Source: Ascaphus truei (lineage: Eukaryota > Chordata > Amphibia > Anura > Ascaphidae). Taken from it: DNA of 64,000 bases. A model generated the notes under the pieces. That model searched no databases. It had not been told where the DNA came from and worked only from the letters and a program-made list of their open reading frames with translations. Numbering within the stretch: the stretch's first letter is position 1; each line of letters opens with the position of its first letter. Location: NCBI GenBank assembly GCA_036426205.1, contig CM071568.1:216794527-216858526 (forward strand), given 5' to 3'. Below, piece by piece: positions 11,390 to 22,039 of the stretch. Position numbers and translations under genes: made by a program.

Positions 11390-12596
11390 GTAAAGCTACA
11401 GTCGTAAAGAATTAAGCACAACATTCAAATACTTCAAAATTGACCCACATTAAAAACAAGGAAATATATTGGCAAAAGAAAGCAGCATGAGAAATTTGGC
11501 TAGGAAAAAAAAGTAATTAAGGAAAAGTCAGTGAAGGAAGCTTAATGTTTTAAATTTGGGAATAAATTAGGGAGACTATTCGGCAACCTAATCTGCAATT
11601 TTGAAAACTCAAACCCCATCACTAGGATACAGGACGAGACAAAAATCACCTCAGACCCCCGAAAAATAAACAATGTATTCAATTTATACTATCGAGAATT
11701 ATAGGAAATGGAAACATTAACAAAATGGCAAGGGATAATTTCTTCAGACACTTACAAATACCTAAAATAAACAAGAGGATATGACCTCTTAAATTCTCTA
11801 ATCACATTATAAGAAGTTAAAGAGTCCATACAAAACCTGAAAAACTTGAAAGCCCCAGATCCCGATGGCACGTCAGGAGAATACTTTAAAATATGAAAAG
11901 AGGATCTGACAGAACTCTTTAGAAGCTATACCACAAAGCTCTAGGAGAAGGAATCTATCTGCACACAAGTGAAATGGCACATATTAGAAAAATACACAAA
12001 CAAGGAAAAGACCCTCTTAAACCTGAATCATATAGGCCTATTTCACTAATCAACCAGGACACCAACATTTTCACCAACATTTTGGCAGACATACTGGCAG
12101 CAGTGTTAACCTCTTGTCAAGGGGAGATCGACAGTTAAAAACATTAGAAAGTTATAGCAGCCATGGAATGGGTCAAGACACATAAGATTAATAACACAGT
12201 CATAGTTGCCATCGATGGTGAAAAAGCTTTCAATAATATACTATGGAACCATGTATTCTACACTATAGACACATTTGGACTACAAGGAAATTTTAACAAT
12301 ATGTTGAAAGCAATGTATACAAAAATAACGGCCAAAATAATAGCAACAGGATGCCTTATGGAACCGTTTCAATTATTTAGAGGAACAAGACAGGGATGTC
12401 CTCTGCCACCCCTATTGTTCAACCTACCAATAGAATCCTTATCAATATGTATGAGGCAAATTAAAGAATTCAAGGGAATTATGATGGATCATATAGAACT
12501 AAAACTATGTTTGCATATGATATCCTAATGTTTCTAACCCACCCTGATAAATCTATTGTTTGGGTAAGTGTACTAAAACAAGTAGAAAATGTTGTA
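11390..12596 (+). pseudogene. L1/Tx1-like LINE ORF2, 5' part of a split copy
   Basis: Reverse transcriptase of an L1-like element. NLKAPDPDGTSGEYFK (about 11845-11890) is the first RT block. Then come [14 protein letters not shown] with [12 protein letters not shown] (about 11965-12060), VAIDGEKAFNNILW (motif A, about 12205-12250), FRGTRQGCPLPPLLFNL (motif B, about 12375-12428) and FAYDILMFL at the catalytic motif (about 12508-12535), where YADD has become AYD after a frame slip. A 121-codon frame covers motifs A and B. The reading is lost at about 12597 and resumes at about 15060, so a 2.4-kb block interrupts it. Multiple stops and frameshifts elsewhere: inactive. Confidence 0.9.
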
Positions 12597-13376
12597 AACA
12601 CAGTGATCTTCCCTTGCCCTCACACTAAAAAAATAGAGCAACACTGTATGGAAAAAAAAAGTTTGTATTATTTTCTTATGAAAATATGAATATATAGAAA
12701 CAGAGAAAAAAAGAGAGGTGGATACCAGCACTCCAAAATGGGAATAGAATAGGGGTGGTCCATTAGGTGAAATAACAACATAAATGAATAGCAACGCCAA
12801 CTAGCAACAGATCCAAGTGGAGATAGTGTGTCAGCAAGTCCCCAAGTTGTGTGCACTCCTGTCCTATGTAGCATAAATGTAATGAGTCTTGTAACTGTAA
12901 ATGTCTAAATGCTAGAACAGGAGAACCCCGCTAGAAATAAAGAAATGCCAGATAGTATGTAGTTATTAAAAAGCGAGTTATAGATACTCTTTAAAATAGG
13001 AGGGGTAAAAATAAAAATCCCCATTGATGGCGAACAGTGTAGAGCCAACAAAACAGTAAATAGACAGCACTCAAACAACGAGCTAAAATAAATTTGGATG
13101 GTGCAGCGTGGAACAAGGAGGAACCCCATTTCCTCCAAACAAACAGTGAACACAATATAATATTCCCAGCACTCATAAATGACAAATTGAAAAGGGTATA
13201 AGCCAAATGTTTTAATGAGAAAGAAAAGTACACACCCCTAAGGGGTATAAGTAAATCACAAAACAAGAACACATGTGATAAGGGAGGAGTGAAAAAAAAA
13301 ACAAGGTGAAGGGAAAGGGTTGGGTGGGGCAGGGGAGGGGGTAATGCAAGCAAGGTAAAAATACAGGGGAAGGGGG

Positions 13377-13410
13377 GCAACGTTCGGGGATAGGATCTCT
13401 TCTTCAGGCC
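13377..13410 (-). ncRNA. hammerhead-like core in left arm
   Basis: Minus strand reads GGCCTGAAGAAGAGATCCTA then TCCCCGAACGTTGCCCC. CTGAAGA fits CUGANGA; a short stem II is followed by GAACGTT, one A short of GAAAC. Paired with the better-preserved sister at 13973. Confidence 0.4.
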
Positions 13411-13972
13411 CGTTCCCAAAAGGCAAAAAATGTCCAATGATACTTCCCTTGACCCTGTAAAAACTCCCTATAATACAATGCAAAAAGCAAAAATAAAGTT
13501 CATCCCCAAGGGTTAAGGGTAAGCAAACAATCCGGCACCTTCAGCACCTTGTCTTCCCACACTGTGAGAGTGAGCAGAAGGACTGCCAGCTAACAGAGAC
13601 ATCCACAAGCACCCACAGGGTTTGCATCAACACCCAAGACTTTCTCTGGTCGGTACAGCCATATTATTACTGTGCTACTTTGAGCATTTTTCGTATGCAG
13701 TTGTTCCCCATTGCCTGCCAGTAAGTGAGCACTAATTAAGCTTTATTAAGGTGTGCACCAAGGATACTTTGGGACTCTTACCTTATGGTCTGTGAGACTC
13801 TCACTGATCTTTAACCAGGAGCTGCATAACCATCTTTCTGAAGGTGCCGGATTGTTTGCTTACCCTTTCCCTTGGGGATGAACTTTATTTTTGCTTTTTG
13901 CATTGTATTATAGGGAGTTTTTACAGGGTCAAGGGAAGTACCATTGGACATGTTTTGCCTTTTGGGAACAGG

Positions 13973-14010
13973 CCTGAAGAAGGGGTCCTATGCCCAAAAC
14001 GTTGCCCCTT
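13973..14010 (+). ncRNA. hammerhead-like core in right arm
   Basis: Reads GGCCTGAAGAAGGGGTCCTA then TGCCCAAAACGTTGCCCC. CTGAAGA matches CUGANGA, GGG/CCC can form stem II, and CAAAACGTT stands where GAAAC is expected, a G-to-A change at an essential position. Likely a decayed ribozyme. Confidence 0.45.
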
Positions 14011-14666
14011 TTCCCTGTATTTTACCTTGCTTGCACTATCCCACCCCCTCCCCCTTCTCCTGCCCCACCCCACCCTTTACTTTGTTTTTTCTCTCCTCCC
14101 TTATCACATGTGTTCTGGTATTGTGATTTACTTCTACCCCTTAGGGGTGTGTGCTTTTCTTTCTCATTAAAACATTTGGCTTATACCCTTTTCAATTTGT
14201 CATTTATGAGTGTAGAGCCAACAGTATCAAGTGACAATGGAGTCACTAAAAAATAAGAGAAACCGTGGTGGGAACGGCTCCGGAGAGCCTCAACCTACCA
14301 GAGTACTGTATTACAAGGAATAGGCACTAATGGTAAGTACTACACTCTCTGTTGGTAGCATGAATACACTTAATACAGGGAGATCATTGTGGCTACAGTA
14401 TTCGTCCTTCTGAGGTGTGCGTCCCAATGGCTGTTTCGCAGAGGGGCGCTTTTTCAAGCGATGTGCCCCTTTTAATAACTATATACTATCTGGCATTTCT
14501 TCATTTCTAGTGGGGTTCTGCTGTTCTAGTATTTGGACATTTACAGTTACAAGACTCATTACCTTTATGCTAAGAAGGGTTATGAGTGCATGCAATTTGG
14601 GGACTTGCTGACACACTATCTCCACTTGAATCTGATGCTAGTCAGCTTTGCTATTTATTTATACAT

Positions 14667-14824
14667 AGAAATAGACACACCTCACATAAAAAAGTAGAAC
14701 ATAAAAAAGAGAACAAATACGAATGAAGTAATCCCAATTGTGTCTTTATCACTTGGGATTACTTCATTCGTGATTGTTCTCTTTTTTATGTTTTACTTTT
14801 TTTATGTGAGGTGTGTCTATTTCT
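14667..14824. repeat. near-perfect hairpin, 71-bp arms
   Basis: Left arm 14667-14737 and right arm 14753-14824 are almost exact complements around a 15-nt loop (14738-14752). It lies within the right half of the palindromic element at 12597-14922 and has no visible counterpart in the left half, so it may be a separate small foldback insertion. Confidence 0.9.
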
Positions 14825-15059
14825 TTGTATTCATATTTTCATAAGCAAATAATACAAACTTTTTTGCTTCAATAGAGAGTTGCTTTATTTTTAGTCTGAG
14901 TGCGGGGAAGATTTTTGTGTTTGTATTGTATGTAGGAATTTACAGTGATTCCATTTTCTCCCCAGCACCACTGAACATATTTTCTATATATAGGTTATAT
15001 ATTGGTGGGGCTATTTGCCATTTTTTGTATGTTTAAAATAGAAAATGTTTGTTCATTCA

Positions 15060-15735
15060 CAGGATTTTAAATAAATGTCTCAAAAACCGATATGATGTAT
15101 ACAGTATTAAAAAAACAGAATTCCACATAGGAAAAGGAGACATCCCAATTAATATTACCAAAAAACTGGTTAGATATTTAGGGATATTACTATAAGTTGA
15201 GCTCTCCAGGTTATACAATAATAATTTCGAACCAGCAATAAAAATTTTTATAGAAAAACTAAAGAGCTGGACAACTCTTTCTCTGTCACTTTCTGCAAGA
15301 GGAAATGTGATTAAAAGGATCTCATTTGCAAGGTTGCTATATCCTAAGCAAACCTTTCCACTTCTACTAAATCATGCAGCTATTACTGAACTACGTAAAG
15401 CAATGATAGGGTTCCTGTGGTGCTCCGAGAGAAGCAGTGTATGGAAACTACAGACAATACGGTAAGAAACTATAATATAGAATGTGCAATGAGACACGTA
15501 GGTCACTTGGATGCAAAGAGATCTTGGATACAAACTACTACTCCTCTCTGGAACTAGAAAGTCTGTTCTCCCCCCAAACATCATTAAGCGAGAGACTACA
15601 CATGGGATGGACTATAGTAACTTGGAAAACAGTAAGGAAAAAATATAAACTTTCATACACAATCTCGAGATACTTACCGATTCCAGGGAACTCCACATAT
15701 ATTGCTGGTTCCACACAATCTTCATTTCAGTCCTG
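15060..15735 (+). pseudogene. L1/Tx1-like LINE ORF2, 3' part of the split copy
   Basis: Resumes the ORF2 interrupted at 12597. The reading KKLVRYLGILL (about 15155-15190) matches the block following the RT catalytic motif. It continues through AIKIFIEKLKSWTTLSLS (about 15236-15290), ARGNVIKRISFARLLYP and FLWCSE (to about 15430), typical of the C-terminal half of L1-like ORF2. A 94-codon frame at 15482-15766 may be the decayed extension (including HMGWTIVTWK). Frameshifts separate these segments. Confidence 0.85.
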
Positions 15736-15736
15736 G

Positions 15737-15815
15737 AAAGAGACCCACAAATGGGACTTTCCTTAGGGTAGTGCGCACCCAGAGGAAGGTCCCATTTGTG
15801 GTCCGAAACATTGGT
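15737..15815 (+). repeat. short hairpin with PLE-type GAAAC core
   Basis: AGACCCACAAATGGGACTTT (from about 15737) is complementary to AAGGTCCCATTTGTGGTCC (about 15785-15803). The right arm continues CCGAAACATTGG, so CAGAGGA - stem - GAAAC resembles a degraded hammerhead core. It sits where the LINE homology ends. Confidence 0.45.
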
Positions 15816-15975
15816 GATTTGTGTTTTTTCTACAATATATATATTCTACAAATCTTAACCTGAGTGCTGTCTGCTGATTCCCATGGGAATGGTATTGTAT
15901 GTTTATCTACTTATTATGGGACATGCACCTACCCTATTGTGCTTCATTGGAGTGCCGGCTGTTCATCTATATATC

Positions 15976-16191
15976 TATATACAGTGCTCGACAAATCCGG
16001 TCGCTCACTCGCCAGGAGCGATTGAATTTGGCCCGGTGGCGACCTGTAATGGCCGCCCCTGCAACGCATGCGGTTCTCCTTCAATTTTCCCCTGCTCAAG
16101 CCGAGAAAAAAAAATCCCCTTCTCTGATTGGCCTGACGCGAGTTGGCCCGCTGCCAAGACTTTTTTTTATTTGGGGGGGGGGAGGGGGTGT
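15976..16191. repeat. MITE-like segment starting CAGTGCTCGACAAAT
   Basis: The start CAGTGCTCGACAAATCC recurs as CAGTGCTTGACAAATTC at about 23971, both followed by a CTCGCC word. This suggests a hAT-like CAGNG terminus. A T-run and G-run occur at 16160-16190. Confidence 0.4.
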
Positions 16192-16620
16192 TGCTCTATA
16201 TGAGCAGGAGCAGTGACGTCCGCCATCCTTTCCAGGGCTGTTTGTACGAGGAAGTAAGTACTCCCCCTGCCTCATGCATTACCATCTCCACAGCCCGCCC
16301 TCCCTCCCCCTTGTGTCCAACGGATGCTGTGTCTGTGTCTGTGTGTGTGTGCTATGCTGGGTCTGTGTGACATGCTGGGTGTGTGTGTGTGTGTGTGTGT
16401 GTGACATGCTGGGTGTGTGTGTGCTATGCTGGGTCTGTGTGTGGAGCGCCTGGGCTGGCTGGCTTGCTCTATATGAGCAGGAGCAGTGACGTCCTCAAAC
16501 CTTTCCAGGGCTGTTTATAGAGGAAGTAAGTACTCCCCCTGCCTCATGCATTACCATCTCCACAGCCCGCCCTCCCTTCACCCCCTCCCTTGTGTCCAAC
16601 GGATGCTGTGTCTGTCTTTG
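16192..16620. repeat. ~273-bp tandem duplication
   Basis: GCTCTATATGAGCAGGAGCA occurs at about 16192 and again at about 16465. Each is followed by the same block (TTCCAGGGCTGTTT, GAGGAAGTAAGTACTCCCCC, CTCATGCATTACCATCTCC, TGTGTCCAACGGATGCTGTG) and then by the TG-rich minisatellite. The second copy has small differences. Confidence 0.9.
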
Positions 16621-16853
16621 TGTGTGTACTATGCTGGGTCTGTGTGTGACATGGTGTGTGTGTGTGTGTGTGTGTGTGACATGCTGGGTGCGTGTGTGAC
16701 ATGCTGGGTGTGTGTGTGACATGCTGGGTGTGTGTGTGTGTGTGTGAGACATGCTGGGTGTGTGTGTGTGAGACATGCTGGGTGTGTGTATGTGTGACAT
16801 GCTGGGTGTGTGTGTGTGTGTGACATGCTGTGTGTGGGTGTGTGTGACATGCT

Positions 16854-16899
<46 letters not shown>

Positions 16900-16900
16900 C
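16330..16900. repeat. (TG)n-GACATGCTGGG minisatellite
   Basis: Units of variable-length GTGTGTGT followed by GACATGCTGGG (or CTATGCTGGG) repeat about 15 times in two blocks, ending in a pure (TG)n of about 20 units at 16856-16898. His/Thr-rich minus-strand frames over it are translations of the repeat. Confidence 0.95.
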
Positions 16901-16902
16901 TT

Positions 16903-17155
16903 TAACAGAGAGATGTCCCTGTAACCACGGGTCGACTTGGGGTGCATTGATTTGGGCTGGACGTCGCACACTCCTGGGAAGATTGGCAACTGTCTAAATG
17001 TTTTCCACTTTTGATTAATCTTTTAACGTAGAATGATGGTGACTTTAAATGGTTGGAAATGGGCCATATAACCCACCCAATGGATGACGGCAGCAACATT
17101 TGCCTTCGCTAAGATATTGCGATGTCTTTCCTCCTTGGCATTGTGTTAGACACAC
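16903..17155. mobile_element. Tc1/mariner remnant, left part (interrupted)
   Basis: Non-coding interior of a Tc1/mariner-type copy whose other part resumes at 23606. Left flank ends CCTTGGCATTGTGTTAGACACAC; right flank begins ACACCTGAGTGCTCCAGAC. Removing the retrovirus and one ACAC restores a continuous sequence. The right part carries the same terminus as the transposase-bearing copy at 31600-32440. Confidence 0.65.
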
Positions 17156-17708
17156 TGTGAAGGTGAAGAGATATGTGAATAGTAATATATGTTTAGTCCG
17201 TGATTCCGAGGTGTTATATAACTCAGCACCGTAGGATTAGTCAATAGATATGTCACCCAAAGTCCTCAAGATGGCGCCTGTATTCCGGGACGCACCAGTG
17301 ACGATTATCAGGAGGAAGAAAGAAATTCCGGCTGATGATGGCAAGAGTACAAAACAAACTGACTTCTCGCACGAGTCTCTCATGAGTGATCAAGCAACCA
17401 TGCACGAAGGAAAATGTGCAAGCCTCGGGGGAATAATGTTGTACCCAATGAGAGAGAACAGCGTGTCCCGGAGCAAGATAATCTGCCTAAAACCAACCCC
17501 CTGCATTGCCATTGTAAGCATATGAACGGTGTGAGCTGAACAATTAAAGCAGCAGTTCTTTGTTCCCCCCGTGGGATGCATGTACTGAGACTGAAGCAGA
17601 ACCTGGTGTCAGAGTATTTTTAGTTGTGCTAGCGCATGCCATGAATGATTCGGAACGAGTGACTGACGAGGAGGAGAGACCCTGTTATAGTGGATTCCGA
17701 CCTCATTA
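17156..17708 (+). repeat. ERV 5' LTR
   Basis: Begins TGTGAAGG and ends CCTCATTA, with the ACAC target duplication outside. Matches the 3' LTR along its whole length with many 1-3 nt indels. Contains TTATATAACTCAGC near its start and a TATA-like word near 17520, followed by ATTAAAGCAGC where the 3' LTR has AATAAAGCAGC (polyadenylation region). If the canonical CA end is preferred, the LTR ends at 17705; the flanking duplication favours 17708. Confidence 0.85.
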
Positions 17709-17710
17709 TT

Positions 17711-17728
17711 TGGCGCCACGTGGAAGGC
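17711..17728 (+). promoter_or_regulatory. retroviral primer binding site, Lys-tRNA-like
   Basis: TGGCGCCACGTGGAAGGC lies 2 nt after the 5' LTR. It resembles the primer site complementary to lysine tRNA 1,2 (starting TGGCGCC and containing ACGTGG) but differs by small indels. Position right after the LTR supports the role; the tRNA assignment is inference. Confidence 0.6.
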
Positions 17729-20700
17729 GGGGGAGAGTGGACTCCGGCTCACCAAGAGAGACTGACCTGTCGCTGATTTTGCTTCCGAGACGTGGTGACA
17801 CACGAAACCGAGGACTGATCATGACAACAATCATGTCAAGGTAGCTCTGGCATACAATTTGCTGTGTTATCTTGCATATGACCAAGGCTGGTGGGTTGCC
17901 AGCCCCCCAATAGGTCGTATAATCGGTTTAGGTCTTTCAATCCCGTGATGGGATACAAACGGTTGTGGTCTTTAGAGTGGGCGCAGTCTTTGTTTAAGAA
18001 CTGTTTTTAAAAATATCATACTCTTCAGTTTGGCTTTTGGGGGGGCGGTCACCTATAAGGTGCTAAGTTGTGCGAATGTTTACATGTTATTATAGCTAGT
18101 CAGGTTGCCGCAAAGTGGGAGCCCCCCGAAGTGGAGTGTGGGATTTGTTGTCAAACTGACTGTAAGCTAGTTATATGATGGATTAATGCCATTAGTGTAT
18201 GGGAACTTACTTAGGGAGAAAAGAGTGGATATTTAAGGGATATTAATGGGATAGACGCGGGTTGTCTGATGATTTTCTGACCAGAGAATTGCAAAACCCT
18301 GAATGAGAGGGCGGGCGTCAGCCGTAGGCGAGGGGGACACAGGACAGGCCACTGATGCTCTGAGGGCCGGTAACCTGAAAAAGTGGTTCATCGAGACGTA
18401 GAGATTAGTACTCTGTCTCAGGTTACCGAGGGTCTGGGGTAGGGACCGAACGTTGAGGCGGTAACAAAGCAGGTGGTTCCCCAGGACAGGGGTTTGACAC
18501 AGGAAAGGCACGGGATCTATGTGGCTGGGACGAACAGATAATTTAAAATGTGCGATTTGTTAAGAAAAGGCACACACTGCCACAGGGGCCCAGACAGCAC
18601 TAACTTTGGATCCGCACTGAGAAGGAGAGAAGTAATCCAAAAAAATGTGGCTAGTCTGTATAAATTGGCTGGAGTCCCCCGTCCTCGGGGAGATTACAAA
18701 CCAGGTTCTATGTCTAGATAATAACACGAGTCCGAGGCATGTTAGAAGACAAGGGTCTCTAGAGATAGCACAAGCTCATCTCCGGGTTAGCGGGAAAATT
18801 GTTTGATGACGGATATAGTAAAAAGTAGTGAATAGTACCAACGAAAAGTGACCAAAACTACACCTTCTACCCCTAAAGTTTGACCCCCCCCGCCTATCCT
18901 TAAAATGTTCAGAAAAGTCCTTGAGGTGACAGGTGAAGGACAAGAGTTAGTGGGGGTTAGACTTGTGAGTGTTTGACTATGGAGAGAAATAGGTGTGTGT
19001 AGCTTAGAGAAATGACAAGATATGCATTGCAACAGGATACGCATAATGTAATTTGTAGTGGAATGAAGTCCAGTGAACTATAAAGTTAAAACAGAAGCAT
19101 TAAAAAAAAACTGAGGTAGGGAAATAGTCAATGAGCGGTGTGGCGTTATTTTGTGTTAAGAAGTATATGAACCTCAGAATCTATAATAAAAGACTGTTGC
19201 TGTTATTTTTGAAAGGTCATAAAATACGTAGTTCTTAGGAGCTCTGGCTAAAGCTCCCTGTATTTAACTTTAATGCGAAACGTTTCAATCTAATAATTAT
19301 TAATTTTTCAGGAAAAAGCATGTGGTACCTTTATCTTATCTTTTTCAGGGTCAATTGGCCGAACGCACCCAGAAACAAGATGGTCTCGTTGCCCGTAGAA
19401 AACAGTCTATAAATATTTTTCTTTAGTCAGATGAATATGCAGAGTGTCTTAAAATTAAAGCTGCCCATGTTCTCAGCACTGTGCAAAGAGATTATGTAAA
19501 GGCAAGACATTATGTGAAGTCTTATACAAAACATTTGTCTATTAACTGATTGTGATGTATGTTTAACCGAATATAACCTATTATTTTTTTCCAAAGTGTC
19601 GTAAGCATGTGGTTATTGTAAAAATGCTGTGTGTATAAATCTAGAATGTGGTTGCCAGAAAGGGGTGATGTGCGGAGTCACCATGCTCATTTGTGGGTTT
19701 GTGTCTGTGTATAGGGGTTAAAACAGGGGATACATAGTTGCCAAAAGAGTTACATAAGTGAATTAAGGGATCATCATATATACAAGGCATTTCAATCATT
19801 AGCAGAATAGTTACAGTGGTGACAGTGTTGGGTAAAAGCCAAATAGGGATTGTGCTAGGAAATTTGTATGGGTAACATGAAGTTGTTTAATGTGGGAGGG
19901 ATTATTTTTCCATAACAGTGGATAGTATTGGGAAAAAGGGGATACGATTGGCCTGTAGTTTGAAACGGTGTTTTTTGTCCCCCCTTTTGGAGATTGGGAC
20001 AAACCTGGTAGTTAGTCCAATGTGATCGTTAGGTATGGCATCGCAGAAGATAGAATTATTATGGAAACAAGTGGGGTTGCAAGGGATGAGGGCCCCAAAG
20101 TTTACAGGAAAGAACTTAATTGTATGCAAGCAGGTGTCACATTGGCTTACTTAGTTTTAATTGAAGGACTAATAGTGAATACCGTCTGTTATATGTGGAT
20201 GCTTAAGACAAGAGTATAACACCATTTGATACGAAGATTTGATTCCTAGGTATAAATTTATCTCCCTATAACACCAATCTGGTATGATTATGACCATCAG
20301 CAAGTCCAAGATGAATTCAATTAAGGACACATGTTATTGGTAATAAAACAATAAGTGTATGCAACTATATAATTTTTGAGTACTCTCTAGCATAGGGTAT
20401 GATAAAAGTGCTCCTACCCGGGACGGAGTAAGTTAAAGGTCAAGTAGTTCCTAAACAAGCATGCTCTTCATCCAGATGAAAGGCCTAAAGTAATCACCAA
20501 TACAGCAATTAAAGCGGCGAGTTCTTTTCCTGACCCAAAGTACAGTAAAGCTCGTCCAGCCACCCAATGTTCCAGACTCCACAAAGACCAAAGTCACCAA
20601 AGCACAGCCGCATCAAGTTAACGTCTTGCCGAGTTCAAAACTCTAACCGGTTAACCAACGAGGAAAATAAGACACCAGGCTAAGGCCAGGTTTTATCAGA

Positions 20701-21100
20701 ACTTTTCAGTTTTGCAGAGACTCAATATTTTTATTCTTAGAGGTGTGTTAAGTTAGAAATTATAAGGTGTATGTAGAATTGAGCCTTGATGGGAGGATTG
20801 GTTTCCTGGAAGCGTGGCTTGTGAAAGCTCTTCTATGGTTTTGGCAAGTACTCATCACTCTCTATGTATGTGTCATGTGCAGCAAAACTTTGATCCAGAC
20901 AGAAGTGTGTTGCACCTCCACCGAAAGGAGGGCGGGTGTCACCACCAAGGAAAGGATCTTAATTCAGCCATGTTGACCATCGCAGCATTGTCTGTTCTGA
21001 TATTCTGATGTGAAGATGTATACAATGCGTGCAGGGTGAGATCATGCATTACGCTTCCACAGTTCCAAAACCCCCCTCAAATTCTCAGAGATAGAATGTT
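17729..21100 (+). other. ERV leader and unassigned interior
   Basis: No gag, protease, RT or integrase motif could be read in any frame. A word around 18548-18590 vaguely recalls a nucleocapsid zinc knuckle (C-A-I-C spacing) but lacks the full CCHC pattern. At 20767-20880 a frame encodes a strongly hydrophobic stretch (ALLWFWQVLITLYVCVMC) that could be a membrane segment of unknown origin. Frequent indels relative to the inverted copy make frame calls unreliable. Confidence 0.5.
19800..20040 (-). pseudogene. LINE reverse transcriptase fragment within the ERV interior
   Basis: Minus strand reads KNTVSNYRPI followed by frame-shifted SPFSQYYPLLWKN and FGFYPTLSP, equivalent to the NYRPIS-LLPILSK-MEK and FGFRPNHST blocks of L2-like RT. 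The inverted copy at 28300-28530 reads it on the plus strand (TKNTVSNYRP, LFPILSTVMEK). It is antisense to the provirus. Confidence 0.75.
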
Positions 21101-21141
21101 GTGATGATTCTGAAAATCCAAGAACAGGTTCAGATTAGGCT

Positions 21142-21450
21142 ATGGCCTTACAAAACAGAATTGCTTTAGACTATGTTTTAGCTTCAAAAGGAGGGTTATG
21201 TGGTTTGGTTAATGACAATGTTGTTGTGTTTTATTTCAGATCAGTGTTGTTTTTGTGCAATGTCAGCATAACTATTAAATACAAGAGATTCCAAAAGATG
21301 GTTTACAAGGGAAGTGACAGATTATCACCCTTGGGTTAGGTGAATGGCTTAGATCACTTGGAGCAATTTTTTTTTGAATGGTTTTGATGTGTTTGGGAGT
21401 GTTACTTGTTGTCATATATGTGGGTGTCCACGGTTGCAAAGGTATGATCC
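21142..21450 (+). pseudogene. retroviral Env TM-like segment A
   Basis: Starts with LQNRIALDYVLASKGGLCGL, closely resembling the heptad/immunosuppressive-like region of gammaretrovirus-type transmembrane subunits, which normally leads into a CX6CC motif. Here the text diverges after GLVND in this copy. The sister copy at 27011-27266 continues differently because of small indels. Downstream, about 21380-21440, frames give a hydrophobic stretch that may be the membrane anchor. Another Env TM-like segment follows at 22040-22826, so two lie in one provirus. Frames are broken; no complete protein is encoded. Confidence 0.65.
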
Positions 21451-22030
21451 ACAGTGTTGCGACCCCCTCCCCATTCGGATGCCACTCTTTACAGATGCCA
21501 TGAAAACAGAGTACCGTGAAGAAAGAAGATGCCGACGCACAGTTATTTCAATTCATCAAAAGGACATATTGGCCGCAGCGCCTTACGAGACTATGACAGT
21601 GAAGGGCACGCGCCTTGTCCTTGAAGTTATCCCGCCCGTCATCATGAACTTTATTCTCAAAAGCTATGTTTTAAGAATAAAAGGGAGGGAGAGTGACAAA
21701 GTGAGATATGACGTAAGGGAGGGGGTCTGATATAACGCACTGGAATCTAAGAACCCATTTGAGTCAGCATCCATCTTAGGTGCCTGATATGTCTATTGTC
21801 TGTATGAAAGTTGGAATGAATGTTAGTTTAAAATACATTTTTTCTTCTGAAGTTTCCAATTGATATTGAGCGTTTCAGCTAAGCCACAAAAACCTGAGAA
21901 CAAGAGCAATGTCCAATGTTCGGGAATAAAGCTAGGAAGATTTAACTCCGGGTTCTGCGCTTTTAACTGTAATCTAAACCTCTGCCGAACTCCAGAATCA
22001 CACTGCACATATGTTTGATATATATTGGTT
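21451..22030 (+). other. spacer between the two Env-like segments
   Basis: A 118-codon frame (21374-21730) crosses the end of segment A and this spacer. It is Arg/Lys-rich in the middle (YREERRCRR) and matches nothing I recognise. Two purine-rich tracts (about 21683-21692 and 21715-21725) resemble polypurine tracts, but no LTR follows. Confidence 0.4.
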
Positions 22031-22039
22031 ATGCGAATG

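Larger units (their letters stand above)
12597..14922. mobile_element. 2.3-kb palindromic element inserted in LINE ORF2
   Basis: The two ends are reverse complements: AAAAGTTTGTATTATTTTC at about 12659 matches the complement of about 14850-14872, and the match extends outward to about 12600 and 14920. Inner blocks also pair: 12790-12990 with 14455-14650, and 13160-13545 with 13838-14205. The loop is about 13550-13835. No transposase or RT frame is present inside. Each inner arm holds a hammerhead-like core followed by C-rich sequence. I interpret it as two PLE-type terminal segments in head-to-head orientation without the PLE gene, a non-autonomous foldback derivative. Confidence 0.7.

Noticed and set aside
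16495..16989. 164-codon His/Thr-rich frame on the minus strand
   Set aside because: Covers the TG minisatellite; the repeat has no stop in that frame.
18548..18600. Nucleocapsid zinc knuckle in the ERV
   Set aside because: Only part of the CCHC spacing is present and the inverted copy disagrees by indels.
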